NCBI RefSeq assembly: GCF_030295745.1
Contig: NZ_AP027291.1
Location: 2,356,001 to 2,420,000 of the forward strand
From: Mycolicibacterium sp. TUM20985
Lineage (GTDB): Bacteria; Actinomycetota; Actinomycetes; Mycobacteriales; Mycobacteriaceae
DNA: 64,000 bases
Direction: 5' to 3'
Positions 30,420 through 40,139 of this stretch are shown in pieces (position 1 is the first letter of the stretch; each line of letters begins with the position of its first letter). A model generated the notes under the pieces. That model searched no databases and had not been told where the DNA came from. It saw only the letters and a list, made by a program, of their open reading frames with translations. Both the position numbers and the translations under genes were made by a program.

Positions 30420-30596
30420 GCGTCTGCCGAAGACGGCTCGGGGGCGTTCACCAGAGGTTCACGATCGCCGACCTTGCAAGTCAAATCAACCGGTTGCCCG
30501 CGTGTGGGAGACAAGTTCCAGGTAGGCATCTCGACCGGCGAGGCTCACCGCCACGTCGGCGATCAGCGGGTCGAAGAAGCGCTGCCGGTACAACGG
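30420..30596. repeat. Diverged direct repeat flanking the island, right copy (fused)
   Basis: 30420-30478 matches 22262-22320, and 30474-30590 matches 22681-22793. The 360 bases between the two left-hand pieces, which hold the DUF732 gene, are deleted here. The second half is the intact 3' end of the Rv2113-family gene. The scattered substitutions between the copies argue that the two flanks come from different lineages rather than from a fresh duplication. Confidence 0.75.
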
Positions 30597-31658
30597 GTCG
30601 ACGCTGGTGCTCACCGTGAAGTAGAGACCGGACAGCACCGCCACCAACAGCGACATGTGGACGATGGTCTGCGGTATCGGGATGTGGATGCCGAACCACG
30701 TTCCCGCACAAGGGGGTTCACCGACCGCGCAGGTCTGCTCGGCCGACCACAGGACCGCGACGTCGTCGGGCACCGCGATGACGCCGAGAGCGAGGAAGAA
30801 GGCGAGCACACCCGCGGTGAAGAACACGACCTGAATGGCCTGGGACACCACCATCACGGCCACGACGTTGATCTGTTCGGCGCGGGACAGTGCGGTGCGC
30901 GGAAGGTGTACCCCCGGTGGCACGCTCAGCGGCGTGCCCGCCAGCAGGCTGGCCGGATCCGTCCGTTCGGCCCGGTCCTCACGGAGGGCGCGCACCTCGT
31001 CGCGGATCGTGGTCACCACGAACAGCAGGGCGACCAGTGCGAGGAACCCGATGACCTGCCAGAGCCTTTGGCGACTCATCCGGGCGGCGAGCTGCCACAG
31101 CTCGCCGGTGAAGTAGACGACCACGGTCAGCATGAGCAGCGGAAGTGCACGGCTCATCAGCGTGCCGAGGGCGCCCAGCTGCACCCAGGCGAACCGGAAG
31201 GCCCAGCCGGCAATCGACCCGAACCCGAGGTAGGTGAGCCAGATCGCCAGCAGGGTGATGGCGACGAAGGCGGGCGCCTCGGCCGCGGCCGACGCCGACC
31301 AGCCGCTGACCGTCACCGGCATCACCACGACGAAGATCGCCATCACCGCCAGGGCGGCCGAGCGGCGACCAGCTTCGGAGAGCGTGGTGTCGGCGCGGTG
31401 CAGGAGGTAGAGCGCGAAGGGTGCGGCCGCCAGCACGGCCGCGATGACGCCGAGGCGCAGGGAGTAGCCGTAGTCGGGGGAGTCACCGGTCACCTCGGCC
31501 AGCAGCATCGTCACGGCGGTGAGCGCGCCGACCCCGCTGACCATCGGGGCCGACCGCTCGATGAGGTGACGCGACCGGACCCGCCTAGTGAGCACCAGGG
31601 GCAGCCCGCGATGCAGGAACCAGTCGTGGACTTGCTGCATGTCGGACACGGCGAACAT
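30486..31658 (-). CDS. Rv2113-family integral membrane protein, paralogue A
   Basis: 390 residues from ATG at 31658 ([19 protein letters not shown]), which aligns exactly with the start of paralogue B; ATG 31640 is the alternative. Several hydrophobic segments are visible, about six to eight helices, with a soluble-looking C-terminal end [19 protein letters not shown]. The C-terminal motif (YRxRFxDPLI) and the N-terminal WFLxRGLPxVLT are shared with the protein encoded at 33705-34844. No transporter or enzyme signature is recognised. The start codon lies only 21 bases from the divergent histidine kinase start. The 3' end is duplicated at 22681-22793. Confidence 0.8.
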   Translation of the reverse strand: MFAVSDMQQVHDWFLHRGLPLVLTRRVRSRHLIERSAPMVSGVGALTAVTMLLAEVTGDSPDYGYSLRLGVIAAVLAAAPFALYLLHRADTTLSEAGRRSAALAVMAIFVVVMPVTVSGWSASAAAEAPAFVAITLLAIWLTYLGFGSIAGWAFRFAWVQLGALGTLMSRALPLLMLTVVVYFTGELWQLAARMSRQRLWQVIGFLALVALLFVVTTIRDEVRALREDRAERTDPASLLAGTPLSVPPGVHLPRTALSRAEQINVVAVMVVSQAIQVVFFTAGVLAFFLALGVIAVPDDVAVLWSAEQTCAVGEPPCAGTWFGIHIPIPQTIVHMSLLVAVLSGLYFTVSTSVDPLYRQRFFDPLIADVAVSLAGRDAYLELVSHTRATG

Positions 31659-31679
31659 TGTGATGGACTGGGAGCCGCT

Positions 31680-33053
31680 ATGGCGAGACCATTCACGGGC
31701 AACTGGGGCGTCTCCGCGCGATCGGCCTTCGTCGCGGCGACCGTCGTGTTCGTGGCGCTCGGTGTCGCGGGGGCCGGGCTGGCGGCAATTCTCTACCGAA
31801 CCATGCTGGCGGGCATTGATTCCGCGGCCGCCACCCGGGTCGGTGAGGTCGCCGAGCAGGTCGTGCAACGCGGGGCGGCGGGCGTCGATCCGGCGATGCT
31901 CGAGACCGATCAGCGGATCGTGGCGGTCCAGGTGATCGGCGGCAACGGCACGGTGCTCCTGCGGTCGCGATCGGCGCCGGACACCCCGCTGGTGGCGATG
32001 GGGGACGTCGGCGACGGGTTGCGGATCGGGATGCCAGAGCAGTCCTCGCCCCTGGGCCGCATCCGCGTCAGCGCCCAGACCGTGACGGGTCCGGACGGCC
32101 GGTACACCGTCCTCGTCGGTGAGGGCAGTGCGACGATCGCGTCGACGGTGTGGGCCGTGGTGGTCGCGTTGGCAATCGCCGCACCCGTGGTCGTCGCGGT
32201 GTCCGCGGCGGCCACCTACGTCCTGGTGCGTCGGTCCATGCAGTCCGTCGACGACATCCGGTCCCGGGTCGCCGACATCACCACCTCCGATCTCACCGAG
32301 CGCGTGCCGGTGCCACCCGGTCGCGACGAGGTCGCCGCGCTGGCGGTCACCATGAACGAGATGCTGGCGCGCATCGAGGCGGGGCACGACGCGCAGCGGC
32401 GGTTCGTCGGCGACGCCTCCCACGAACTGCGGAGCCCGCTGACCACGATCATCTCCGCTCTCGAGGTCGCCGTGGCCCATCCGGAGTTGCTCGGCGGTGA
32501 GCTCGCCACCACGACGTTGTTGCCCGAGGCGCTCCGCATGAAGGACCTCATCGACGATCTGCTGCTGTTGGCCAGGGCCGACGAACGCGGTCTGGACATG
32601 GCGCGCGAAGACGTCGACCTCGACGACCTCGCAGGCATCGAAGTCGAGCGCCTGCGCAGGGAGACCACACTCGACGTCGGGGTCGACCTCGAACCCACCC
32701 GGGTGACGGGTGACCCGGCGGCGTTGGCACGGGTGCTGCGCAACCTGCTCGACAACGCCGCCCGGCATGCGGCCTCACGGGTCCACGTATCGGTCCGGCG
32801 GGTCGGTGCGCACGCGCTGCTCGAGGTCGCCGATGACGGAGCGGGTATCTCACCGGAGGATCGACGCCGCGTCTTCGACCGCTTCGTCCGACTGGATCCG
32901 GACCGGTCCAGGAGCGCCGGCGGGACGGGTCTGGGCTTGGCGATCGTGCGGGAGATCGTGCTGGCGCACGCCGGTCGGGTGACCATCGGTGACGGCATCG
33001 AGACCGGGACGACGGTGTCGGTTCAGCTACCCTCGCCCGAATCGAGCCGGTAG
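31680..33053 (+). CDS. Two-component sensor histidine kinase
   Basis: 457 residues from ATG 31680, preceded by GGGAG. Membrane helix at about 15-38, an extracytoplasmic sensor of about 115 residues, second helix about 154-181, HAMP linker about 182-235 ([15 protein letters not shown]), the phospho-accepting His248 in [12 protein letters not shown] box [10 protein letters not shown], and the ATP lid [13 protein letters not shown] near 415. The length and HAMP layout suit an EnvZ or PhoR-type class I kinase. It faces the response regulator gene and their 3' ends overlap by 31 bases. The signal sensed is not known; the flanking membrane proteins may be partners. Confidence 0.92.
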   Translation: MARPFTGNWGVSARSAFVAATVVFVALGVAGAGLAAILYRTMLAGIDSAAATRVGEVAEQVVQRGAAGVDPAMLETDQRIVAVQVIGGNGTVLLRSRSAPDTPLVAMGDVGDGLRIGMPEQSSPLGRIRVSAQTVTGPDGRYTVLVGEGSATIASTVWAVVVALAIAAPVVVAVSAAATYVLVRRSMQSVDDIRSRVADITTSDLTERVPVPPGRDEVAALAVTMNEMLARIEAGHDAQRRFVGDASHELRSPLTTIISALEVAVAHPELLGGELATTTLLPEALRMKDLIDDLLLLARADERGLDMAREDVDLDDLAGIEVERLRRETTLDVGVDLEPTRVTGDPAALARVLRNLLDNAARHAASRVHVSVRRVGAHALLEVADDGAGISPEDRRRVFDRFVRLDPDRSRSAGGTGLGLAIVREIVLAHAGRVTIGDGIETGTTVSVQLPSPESSR

Positions 33054-33703
33054 CCGACACCCCGAACGGTATCGATCGTCTTGGTGCCGAACGGCACGTC
33101 GATCTTGCGCCGCACGTAGCCCACGTACACCTCGACCACGTTGTCGGCACCGTCGAAGTCGGCGTCCCACACCGCGTCCAAGATCTGGGCCTTGGTGACG
33201 ACCGAATCCTTCTGGCGCATCAGGTATTCGAGTAGGCCGAACTCACGGGGCGTCAGCGAGATGACGGTTCCGTCGCGCTCCACCCGACGGCGGGCCGGGT
33301 CCAGTGACAACGAACCCGCCCTCAGCACGGGCGGACGCTGCGGCGCCGACCGCCGCAGCAGGGCCCTCAGCCGGGCTACCAGCACGATGAACGAGAAGGG
33401 TTTGGTGAGATAGTCGTCCGCGCCGAGCTCGAAGGCATCGGTCTGGTCGTACTCGCCGTCCTTGGCCGTCAACATCATCACCGGCGTGTGCACGCCGCGG
33501 GCTCGCATCCGCCGCAGCACCTCGTAGCCGTTGAGGCCCGGAAGCATGATGTCGAGGAGGACGACGTCGAACCTGTTCTCCACGGCCTGCGCCAGCCCGT
33601 CGATACCGTTCGCCACGGCGACGACGTCGAACCCCTCGGCTTGCAGCCCGACCGTCAGCGTCGAGGCGAGCCGCGCTTCGTCTTCGACGACGAGCACCTT
33701 CAT
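33023..33703 (-). CDS. OmpR/PhoB-family response regulator
   Basis: 226 residues from ATG at 33703, one base after the stop of paralogue B; GTG 33712 is the alternative. Receiver domain: acidic pocket VVEDE, phospho-acceptor Asp51 in LLDIMLPG, Thr79 region MMLTAKD, Lys101 in YLTKPFSF. C-terminal winged helix ([41 protein letters not shown]). It is the expected partner of the kinase at 31680-33053, yet is coded on the opposite strand with overlapping 3' ends. The TGA-G-ATG junction shows co-translation with the membrane protein gene. Confidence 0.93.
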   Translation of the reverse strand: MKVLVVEDEARLASTLTVGLQAEGFDVVAVANGIDGLAQAVENRFDVVLLDIMLPGLNGYEVLRRMRARGVHTPVMMLTAKDGEYDQTDAFELGADDYLTKPFSFIVLVARLRALLRRSAPQRPPVLRAGSLSLDPARRRVERDGTVISLTPREFGLLEYLMRQKDSVVTKAQILDAVWDADFDGADNVVEVYVGYVRRKIDVPFGTKTIDTVRGVGYRLDSGEGS

Positions 33704-33704
33704 C

Positions 33705-34844
33705 TCAACCACCCCCGAGCGCGCGGACGTGGGCGCGGTAGCGGTTGCGGGCCAACAACGTCAGCTTGAGGTCGTCGATGAGCGGGTCGAGGAAGCGTTC
33801 GCGGTATTCGGTGTCGACGACCGCCCTGGCGCTGACGTACATGAACGTCAAGGCGCCCAGGAACATCGTCACGTGAATCAGGGCCTGCGGCACCGGGATC
33901 ATCATGCCGAACACCGTGCCCTCGCTCGGACCGTTGCGGGTCCACAGCGCAAGCAGTTCGGGGCTCAGCACGATCAAGCCGAGCATCAGGAAGATGATGC
34001 CGGTGACGATCGCGACCATCAGGATCTGGGCCATCTGGGTGGCGGCGAGGACGAAGACCACGTTGGCCCGTTCCAGTCGGGTCAACCGCTCCGGTGCGGC
34101 CAGATCCGGCAGGGTCTCGAACGGCGTGCCCTCCAGGCGCTCGGCATGGCGCGGCGATACCGTCGCGGTCTCCAGGGTCGGCCTGGCCCGGTTGAGCAGC
34201 CGCGAGACGACGAAGGTCGCGGCGATTAGAACCAGGAACGCCACTGCCACCCAAAGCCGCTCACGGCTGATGGTGGAGGCCATGACCCACACCGGTGAGT
34301 TGAAGAACACCAGGACGGTCAGGAGCACCACCGGCAGCGCACCGACCAGCAGGTCGCCCATGGCGGTGAGCTGGGAAAGCGTCAGCCGGCCCGCCCAGCC
34401 GAGGACCGAGCCGAGACCCGAGGCGGTCAGCACTGCCACCAGTGCCACGGCGACACTCGTCGCGACGACGTCGCCCAGATCGTGCAGCAGTACGGGGGTG
34501 GCCAGCGCCACGATCGCGGACAGCACCGAGGCCACGGCCCTGGCCCGGCCGGTCGCCATCCTCGCGACCAGCCATCCGACCAGGAAGGCGAGGGGGAGTG
34601 CCAGCAGGAGGACCACCAGCACGAACCACTGCGCCGTCGACGGCACTCCGTCGACCTCGACGTCGGTCGATCCCGTGAGCAGGTAGACCATCAGCAGGCA
34701 CGCCGAGATGGTGCCGATGCCGGCCAGGGCGGGCGCCGATCGCGACCACAGCTTGCGCAGCCGCGCGCGCTGAGTCAGCACCGCCGGCAAACCCCTTGCG
34801 AGGAACCAGGATTCGGCTTCAAGCCGGTCGGTGGGTGTGGACAT
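33705..34844 (-). CDS. Rv2113-family integral membrane protein, paralogue B
   Basis: 379 residues from ATG at 34844 with GGAG about 10 bases upstream. Same layout as paralogue A: WFLARGLPAVLTQRARLRKLW at the N-terminus, about six to eight hydrophobic helices, a middle charged region (RHAERLEGTPFETLPDL), and the C-terminal YRERFLDPLIDDLKLTL. Lying next to dop on the opposite strand, it is the positional counterpart of Rv2113. Function unknown. It is co-transcribed with the response regulator and is probably a target or accessory of the two-component system. Confidence 0.82.
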   Translation of the reverse strand: MSTPTDRLEAESWFLARGLPAVLTQRARLRKLWSRSAPALAGIGTISACLLMVYLLTGSTDVEVDGVPSTAQWFVLVVLLLALPLAFLVGWLVARMATGRARAVASVLSAIVALATPVLLHDLGDVVATSVAVALVAVLTASGLGSVLGWAGRLTLSQLTAMGDLLVGALPVVLLTVLVFFNSPVWVMASTISRERLWVAVAFLVLIAATFVVSRLLNRARPTLETATVSPRHAERLEGTPFETLPDLAAPERLTRLERANVVFVLAATQMAQILMVAIVTGIIFLMLGLIVLSPELLALWTRNGPSEGTVFGMMIPVPQALIHVTMFLGALTFMYVSARAVVDTEYRERFLDPLIDDLKLTLLARNRYRAHVRALGGG

Positions 34845-34868
34845 CGGGCCAGATCTCCGTTCGGCTCG

Positions 34869-34919
34869 GCCCCGCAACGTGTGCGGGGCACGGGATAGTT
34901 GACCAACAACGTGCCCCGC
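34869..34919. promoter_or_regulatory. Two mutually exclusive perfect hairpins upstream of dop
   Basis: Arm 1 GCCCCGCA (34869-34876) pairs with TGCGGGGC (34882-34889). Arm 2 GCGGGGCACG (34883-34892) pairs over 10 bases with arm 3 CGTGCCCCGC (34910-34919). The middle arm is shared, so only one helix can form at a time. The element lies between the divergent starts of paralogue B (34844) and dop (34972). It lies in the leader of paralogue B if transcribed leftward; for dop it is upstream of the predicted start site, so there it could only act as DNA, as an operator. Confidence 0.6.
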
Positions 34920-34959
34920 GTGCAAGCGTGGGCCGTGACCGGCGCCAACGGCCTTCGCC

Positions 34960-34965
34960 TAGGCT
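34960..34965 (+). promoter_or_regulatory. -10 box (TAGGCT), leaderless start of dop
   Basis: TAGGCT ends 7 bases before the dop ATG at 34972, which predicts a leaderless mRNA. No Shine-Dalgarno precedes the ATG. Confidence 0.5.
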
Positions 34966-34971
34966 GAGCGC

Positions 34972-36480
34972 ATGCAACGGATCATCGGTACCGAGGTCGA
35001 GTACGGGATTTCTTCACCGTCCGATCCGACCGCGAATCCGATCCTGACGTCGACGCAGGCGGTGCTCGCGTACGCGGCCGCCGCGGGCATCCAGCGGGCG
35101 AAGCGGACACGGTGGGACTACGAGGTGGAGTCTCCGTTGCGCGACGCACGCGGGTTCGACCTGAGCCGTGCGAGCGGACCGCCGCCGATCGTCGACGCCG
35201 ACGAGGTCGGCGCGGCGAACATGATCCTCACCAACGGCGCTCGGCTCTACGTCGACCACGCCCACCCCGAGTACTCGGCCCCCGAGGTCACCGATCCGCT
35301 GGACGCGGTCATCTGGGACAAGGCCGGCGAACGCGTGATGGAGGCGGCGGCACGCCACGTGGCCAGCGTGCCCGGCGCGGTCAAGCTGCAGCTGTACAAG
35401 AACAACGTCGACGGCAAGGGCGCGTCGTACGGAACCCACGAGAACTACCTGATGAGCCGGCAGACACCGTTCTCGGCGGTGATCGCGGGGCTGACGCCGT
35501 TCCTGGTGTCCCGACAGGTGGTCACTGGTTCGGGACGCGTCGGCATCGGACCCGCCGGTGACGAACCCGGCTTCCAGCTCACCCAGCGCGCCGATTACAT
35601 CGAGGTCGAGGTCGGCCTGGAGACCACCCTCAAGCGCGGCATCATCAACACCCGCGACGAGCCGCACGCCGACGCCGACAAGTACCGGCGGCTGCACGTG
35701 ATCATCGGGGACGCGAACCTCGCCGAGACGTCGACCTACCTCAAGGTGGGCACCACGTCACTGGTCCTCGATCTCATCGAGGAGGGGCCCGCAAACGGGT
35801 TCGACCTCTCCGATCTGGCCCTGGCGCGACCCGTGCACGCCGTCCACGTCGTCAGCCGGGACCCGTCGCTGCGCGCTACCATCGCGCTCGCCGACGGTCG
35901 CGAACTGACTGCCCTTGCGCTGCAACGCATCTACCTGGACCGGGTGGCCAAGCTGGTCGACTCCCGCGATCCTGACCCGGCGGCCAGTCGCGTGGTCGAG
36001 ACGTGGGCTCACGTACTCGACCTGCTCGAGCGGGATCCGATGGAGTGCGCGGAGATCCTCGACTGGCCCGCCAAGCTGCGCCTCCTCGAGGGTTTCCGGC
36101 AGCGCGAGAACCTGGCCTGGTCGGCACCGCGGTTGCACCTCGTCGATCTGCAGTACTCCGACGTCAGGCTCGACAAGGGGCTCTACAACCGCCTCGTCGC
36201 CCGCGGCTCGATGAAGCGTCTGGTCACCGAGCAGCAGGTCATCGACGCCGTAGACAACCCGCCCACCGACACGCGCGCCTACTTCCGCGGAGAATGCCTG
36301 CGCAGGTTCGGCGCGGACATCGCCGCGGCCAGTTGGGACTCGGTGATCTTCGACCTCGGCGGCGACTCGCTGGTGCGAATCCCCACGCTGGAGCCCTTGC
36401 GCGGCAGCAAAGCGCACGTGGGGGCGCTGCTCGACTCCGTGCACAGCGCCGCCGAACTCGTCGAGCAGCTCACCACCTGA
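34972..36480 (+). CDS. dop: Pup deamidase/depupylase Dop
   Basis: 502 residues. Deamidates the C-terminal glutamine of Pup to glutamate and removes Pup from substrates. Glutamine-synthetase-like fold related to PafA: N-terminal [12 protein letters not shown] with the metal glutamate, the catalytic Asp95 in [33 protein letters not shown], and [26 protein letters not shown]. The N-terminal insertion of about 40 residues (Dop-loop) is present, and distinguishes it from PafA. First gene of the dop-pup-prcB-prcA block. Confidence 0.98.
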   Translation: MQRIIGTEVEYGISSPSDPTANPILTSTQAVLAYAAAAGIQRAKRTRWDYEVESPLRDARGFDLSRASGPPPIVDADEVGAANMILTNGARLYVDHAHPEYSAPEVTDPLDAVIWDKAGERVMEAAARHVASVPGAVKLQLYKNNVDGKGASYGTHENYLMSRQTPFSAVIAGLTPFLVSRQVVTGSGRVGIGPAGDEPGFQLTQRADYIEVEVGLETTLKRGIINTRDEPHADADKYRRLHVIIGDANLAETSTYLKVGTTSLVLDLIEEGPANGFDLSDLALARPVHAVHVVSRDPSLRATIALADGRELTALALQRIYLDRVAKLVDSRDPDPAASRVVETWAHVLDLLERDPMECAEILDWPAKLRLLEGFRQRENLAWSAPRLHLVDLQYSDVRLDKGLYNRLVARGSMKRLVTEQQVIDAVDNPPTDTRAYFRGECLRRFGADIAAASWDSVIFDLGGDSLVRIPTLEPLRGSKAHVGALLDSVHSAAELVEQLTT

Positions 36481-36506
36481 CGACCGGCATTTCGACCACC
36501 GCCCGG

Positions 36507-36512
36507 TAGGGT
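36507..36512 (+). promoter_or_regulatory. Candidate -10 box (TAGGGT) of pup-prcB-prcA
   Basis: TAGGGT lies in the 82-bp gap between dop and pup and gives a leader of about 44 bases with the ribosome site AGGAGG before ATG 36563. It would allow Pup and proteasome expression separate from dop. Confidence 0.4.
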
Positions 36513-36562
36513 GGAAGAACTGGCGGGCTCCGTAGTCCGTTGAAGACGAGCAGGAGGCAGCG

Positions 36563-36754
36563 ATGGCTCAGGAGCAGACCAAGCGTGGTGGTGGCGGCGA
36601 TGACGACGGCGCCACCGGCAGTACTGCAGCTGGCCAGGAGCGTCGAGAGAAGCTCTCCGAAGAGACCGACGATCTGCTCGACGAGATCGACGACGTGCTC
36701 GAGGAGAACGCCGAGGACTTCGTCCGGGCATACGTCCAAAAGGGCGGACAGTGA
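36563..36754 (+). CDS. pup: Prokaryotic ubiquitin-like protein Pup
   Basis: 63 residues, mostly disordered and acidic. The C-terminal half binds Mpa as a helix ([20 protein letters not shown]), and the end is KGGQ: the terminal Gln63 must be deamidated by Dop before PafA can attach Pup to lysines. Gly-rich N-terminus [20 protein letters not shown] precedes the ATG. The stop overlaps the GTG of prcB (GTGA, 36751-36754), so Pup and proteasome are coupled. Confidence 0.98.
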   Translation: MAQEQTKRGGGGDDDGATGSTAAGQERREKLSEETDDLLDEIDDVLEENAEDFVRAYVQKGGQ

Positions 36755-37644
36755 CCTGGCCGCATAACGAACGGCTGCTTCCCTTCCCACCGAACCCCGG
36801 AGTCTCCGGCCCGCAGTCCCTTCCGATGGACACGTCGTCCTTCTCTGAGCTGCTGCGGCGCCAGGCTCCGCATCTGTTGCCGGCAGGCTCCACGGCCGAG
36901 GACCTCACCGTGAGCAATGCCCTGCCGCACGGCACGACGATCGTGGCCATCAAGTTCGCGGGTGGCGTGCTGATCGCCGGTGATCGACGGGCGACCCAGG
37001 GCAACATGATCGCCGGGCGTGACGTGCAGAAGATCCACGTCACCGACGACTACACCGCGACGGGCATCGCGGGCACCGCGGCCATCGCCGTCGAGTTCGC
37101 CCGGCTCTACGCCGTCGAACTCGAGCACTACGAGAAGCTCGAAGGCGTCGCGCTGACGTTCGCCGGCAAGGTCAACCGGTTGGCGATCATGGTGCGCGGC
37201 AACCTCGGTGCGGCTCTGCAGGGGTTCGTGGCGCTGCCGCTGCTCGTCGGGTACGACCTCTCCGACCCCGACACCCAGGGTGCCGGCCGCATCGTCTCGT
37301 TCGACGCCGCCGGCGGCTGGAACGTCGAACTCGAGGGCTACCAGTCGGTGGGCTCGGGGTCGCTCTTCGCGAAGTCGTCGATCAAGAAGCTGTACTCCCA
37401 AGTGTCCGACGCCGACTCGGCGCTCGCCGTGGCGATCGAGGCCCTGTACGACGCGGCCGACGACGACTCGGCCACCGGTGGTCCCGACCTGGTTCGCGGC
37501 ATCTACCCGACGGCCGTCGTGATCGAAGCCGAAGGGGCGCAGGAGGTCACCGAGGAGCGCGTCGCCCGAATCGCCCGCGAGGTCATCGACAAGCGAACCC
37601 GTGACGATTCGTTCGGTCCTGACCATGGGACGGTGCAGCTGTGA
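36751..37644 (+). CDS. prcB: Proteasome beta subunit PrcB
   Basis: 297 residues, including a propeptide of 61 residues removed at LPHG-TTIV, which exposes the catalytic Thr62. The N-terminal nucleophile fold has [25 protein letters not shown], and [15 protein letters not shown]. Fourteen copies form the inner rings of the 20S core with PrcA. The propeptide is similar in length to the M. tuberculosis one. GTG 36751 overlaps the pup stop and the TGA overlaps the prcA GTG. Confidence 0.98.
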   Translation: MTWPHNERLLPFPPNPGVSGPQSLPMDTSSFSELLRRQAPHLLPAGSTAEDLTVSNALPHGTTIVAIKFAGGVLIAGDRRATQGNMIAGRDVQKIHVTDDYTATGIAGTAAIAVEFARLYAVELEHYEKLEGVALTFAGKVNRLAIMVRGNLGAALQGFVALPLLVGYDLSDPDTQGAGRIVSFDAAGGWNVELEGYQSVGSGSLFAKSSIKKLYSQVSDADSALAVAIEALYDAADDDSATGGPDLVRGIYPTAVVIEAEGAQEVTEERVARIAREVIDKRTRDDSFGPDHGTVQL

Positions 37645-38375
37645 GCTTCCCGTATTTCATCTCGCCCGAACAGGCGATGCGCGAGCGTTCCGAGCTTGCC
37701 CGCAAGGGCATCTCGCGGGGGCGGAGCGTCATCACCCTGGCCTACTCGGGTGGTGTGCTGTTCGTCGCGGAGAACCCGTCGCGGTCGCTGCAGAAGGTGT
37801 CCGAACTCTACGACCGGGTCGGCTTCGCCGCCGTCGGCCGGTTCAACGAGTTCGACAATCTGCGTCGCGGCGGCATCCAGTTCGCGGATACGCGCGGCTA
37901 CGCCTACGACCGGCGGGACGTGACGGGTCGCCAACTCGCGAACGTCTACGCCCAGACCCTCGGCACCATCTTCACCGAGCAGGCCAAGCCCTACGAGGTC
38001 GAACTGTGCGTGGCCGAGGTCGCGCACTACGGCGAGACGAAACCACCTGAGCTGTACCGGATCACCTACGACGGCTCCATTGCCGACGAGCCGCACTTCG
38101 TCGTGATGGGCGGTACCACCGAGCCCATCATCACGGCGTTGAACGACACGTTCAAGGAGAACGCCGGTCTGAACGAGGCCGCGAAGATCGCGGTCGACGC
38201 GCTCAAGTCCGGTATCGCGGCGAGTGTGAGCGGCGGTGCCGAACCGCGGTCGCTGAGTGCGGCCACGCTGGAGATCGCGATCCTGGACGTCAACCGTCCG
38301 CGGCGGGCGTTCCGGAGGATCACCGGCTCGGCGCTGGAAGCGCTTCTGCCGGTGGAGGATCCGGCCCAGGGTTAG
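37641..38375 (+). CDS. prcA: Proteasome alpha subunit PrcA
   Basis: 244 residues from GTG 37641, overlapping the prcB stop. Starts [20 protein letters not shown], the N-terminal gating segment; then [20 protein letters not shown] and [17 protein letters not shown]. Forms the outer rings that dock Mpa. The C-terminus [11 protein letters not shown] is short. Its stop TAG interlocks with that of the convergent small gene at 38372-38596. Confidence 0.97.
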   Translation: MSFPYFISPEQAMRERSELARKGISRGRSVITLAYSGGVLFVAENPSRSLQKVSELYDRVGFAAVGRFNEFDNLRRGGIQFADTRGYAYDRRDVTGRQLANVYAQTLGTIFTEQAKPYEVELCVAEVAHYGETKPPELYRITYDGSIADEPHFVVMGGTTEPIITALNDTFKENAGLNEAAKIAVDALKSGIAASVSGGAEPRSLSAATLEIAILDVNRPRRAFRRITGSALEALLPVEDPAQG

Positions 38376-38596
38376 ATCTCGTCGACGTCCTCGGTGCGGC
38401 CGGTGGCGATCTCCTTGAGCTTGTCCACCGAATGCGTGGCGATGTCCATCGAACTCGCGACGATGCCCTGCACGCCTTCGGAGACGTCACCCTTGAGGAT
38501 GTGGCCCGCGCTGTCGACGATGTCCGCGGACCGCTCGACGGCGTTGGTCGCGATGTCCTTGACGGACTCGATCGCGTCCCTGGGGTTGAAGCCCAT
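38372..38596 (-). CDS. Small conserved hypothetical protein
   Basis: 74 residues, charged and helix-rich, with heptad-like spacing ([20 protein letters not shown] and [13 protein letters not shown]). No signal peptide or membrane segment. No family recognised beyond similarity to small mycobacterial proteins of unknown role. Its stop interlocks with the prcA stop (TTAG 38372-38375). Ribosome site AGGAGAA lies before the ATG at 38596, which makes a real gene more likely than chance. Confidence 0.6.
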   Translation of the reverse strand: MGFNPRDAIESVKDIATNAVERSADIVDSAGHILKGDVSEGVQGIVASSMDIATHSVDKLKEIATGRTEDVDEI

Positions 38597-38669
38597 CAGG
38601 TTCTCCTCTTCGACGACACTCGACGACTCTCGTGTCGACAGTATCCCCTGAGACGGTGCCGGGTGACGG

Positions 38670-40139
38670 TCAGCCGGCCAGCCTGATGTGCTCGCGGTCC
38701 CCGACGATGACCGCCAGGACGTTGCGCCATGCGTCGGACCCGGGGACGCTCAGGATGTCGGTGTGCGCCGCGGGCCCCGCCATCGGGCGTCCGTCGTCAT
38801 ACCGGCCGGTGGCCAGGCGGATGACGCCCGGCATCCGGTCGGGGTCGGCGCCGTGCGGCCCGCCGACGATGCCCTGGACCAGCTGGATCGGATCGGTCGG
38901 AGCCGTCATCGAGAAACGCAGGACGTGCGGGTTGCGGTCGTGCCACTCCTCGGGACCGTCGACGCCGAATCCCGCCCCGGCTGCCGCGGCGTACACGGTG
39001 CGGTCGGCCGTCAGCCCCAGCGCCTCGGCGGTGCCGAGGATGGCACCGCCGTAGGAGTGTCCGACGTAGGTCACCGGGATGCGTCTGCCGGTGGCATCGA
39101 CGGTGGCGTCGACGTCGCGGCTGAACGACACCAGCCGTGGCGCCATGTCGATCGCGAACCGTGGGGTGGCGGCCTCCAGGAGCGCGCCCACCACCGTGTC
39201 GGCCTGCGGGAAGGGCCCGCCGAGGTAGGTGATCGCCGCGACCGCACCGCGCGTCGCCGCCACGAACCGTCGAGCCGACGCGGTCTCCTCCGCCGAACCG
39301 TCGATCGTGGTGTTCATGCCGGGCACGAACACCGCGACGCTGCTCGCGGTGGCGACGTCACCGTTGAGTTCGACGAGCGAATCTCGCGCGGGGTCGAAGG
39401 CCAGGATCTTGCGGTCGACGCGGCCGCCACCGCCGGCGGGGTCCGCGACCTCGCCGAGCAGGCCACGGTAGAAGGTGGTGCGCGGCGACGCGTCGCGGTC
39501 ATCCAGCCGTTCGACGATCGCCTGGGCGATGTTGGTGCGGTTGGCCGCGATTCGGTCCTCCCACGGCACCCCGTCGGTATTGCCAGCCGCCGGATCGGCC
39601 AGCCGATCGACGGTGGCCAACGCTTCGCGGACATCGGTGGCGGCGTCGTCATCGGCGTCGCCCACCCGGTTCAACGCGGTGACGATCTGTCGGGTCAGCT
39701 CGCGGCCGCGCCCCGCGAGCATCCCGGCGGCGACGCCGGCGTCGTTGCCCGACAACATGATCAACAGAGTCGACGGAGCTGCCTCGGGCACGGCAGACCC
39801 GTCGTCGGCTACCGCGAAGCCCTCGGCGCGTGCCGCCTCGACGTGCGCGGCAAGGTCTCCCTGCGCGGCGGCGATCTGATCGGCGGCGTCCCGCGCCGCG
39901 ACCGCCGCCAGCACCAGGGCCCGTGCGACGGCGTCCCCGCCCAGGGCGAACGCCTCCGCCTCGACACGCGCGGCGTCGGCGGCGGTGCCGGTCCAGACCG
40001 CTTCGGTGTCCCGTCCCGCGCGGGAGGCTGCCGCCGCGTGGGCGTGGACGGCGCGGGCCGTGTCATCCCAGGCCTCGGCCAGCCGCCGCAGCGCGTCGGT
40101 GCGCCACGCGAGCGCCGTCGTCAGCGGCGGTCGGCTCAT
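38670..40139 (-). CDS. DUF1023 alpha/beta hydrolase with WXG100-like N-terminus
   Basis: 489 residues. N-terminal part (about 1-110) is a helical, Ala-rich, type VII secretion-like domain with a W-x-G-like turn, AVWTGTAADAARVE. The C-terminal DUF1023 part is an alpha/beta hydrolase: VFVPGMNTTIDGS, the nucleophile motif YVGHSYGGAILGTAE, the acid region GAGFGVDGPEEWHDR, and a late histidine in GPAAHTDILSV. Actinobacterial proteins of this kind are candidate type VII secretion substrates or lipases. The start ATG overlaps the stop of the small upstream gene (ATGA), forming a pair. Confidence 0.82.
   Translation of the reverse strand: MSRPPLTTALAWRTDALRRLAEAWDDTARAVHAHAAAASRAGRDTEAVWTGTAADAARVEAEAFALGGDAVARALVLAAVAARDAADQIAAAQGDLAAHVEAARAEGFAVADDGSAVPEAAPSTLLIMLSGNDAGVAAGMLAGRGRELTRQIVTALNRVGDADDDAATDVREALATVDRLADPAAGNTDGVPWEDRIAANRTNIAQAIVERLDDRDASPRTTFYRGLLGEVADPAGGGGRVDRKILAFDPARDSLVELNGDVATASSVAVFVPGMNTTIDGSAEETASARRFVAATRGAVAAITYLGGPFPQADTVVGALLEAATPRFAIDMAPRLVSFSRDVDATVDATGRRIPVTYVGHSYGGAILGTAEALGLTADRTVYAAAAGAGFGVDGPEEWHDRNPHVLRFSMTAPTDPIQLVQGIVGGPHGADPDRMPGVIRLATGRYDDGRPMAGPAAHTDILSVPGSDAWRNVLAVIVGDREHIRLAG

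Noticed and set aside
30474..31679. Long upstream extension of the histidine kinase frame
   Set aside because: It runs antisense through the membrane protein gene, and the encoded sequence is low-complexity His, Gln and Arg. The kinase start with ribosome site is ATG 31680.
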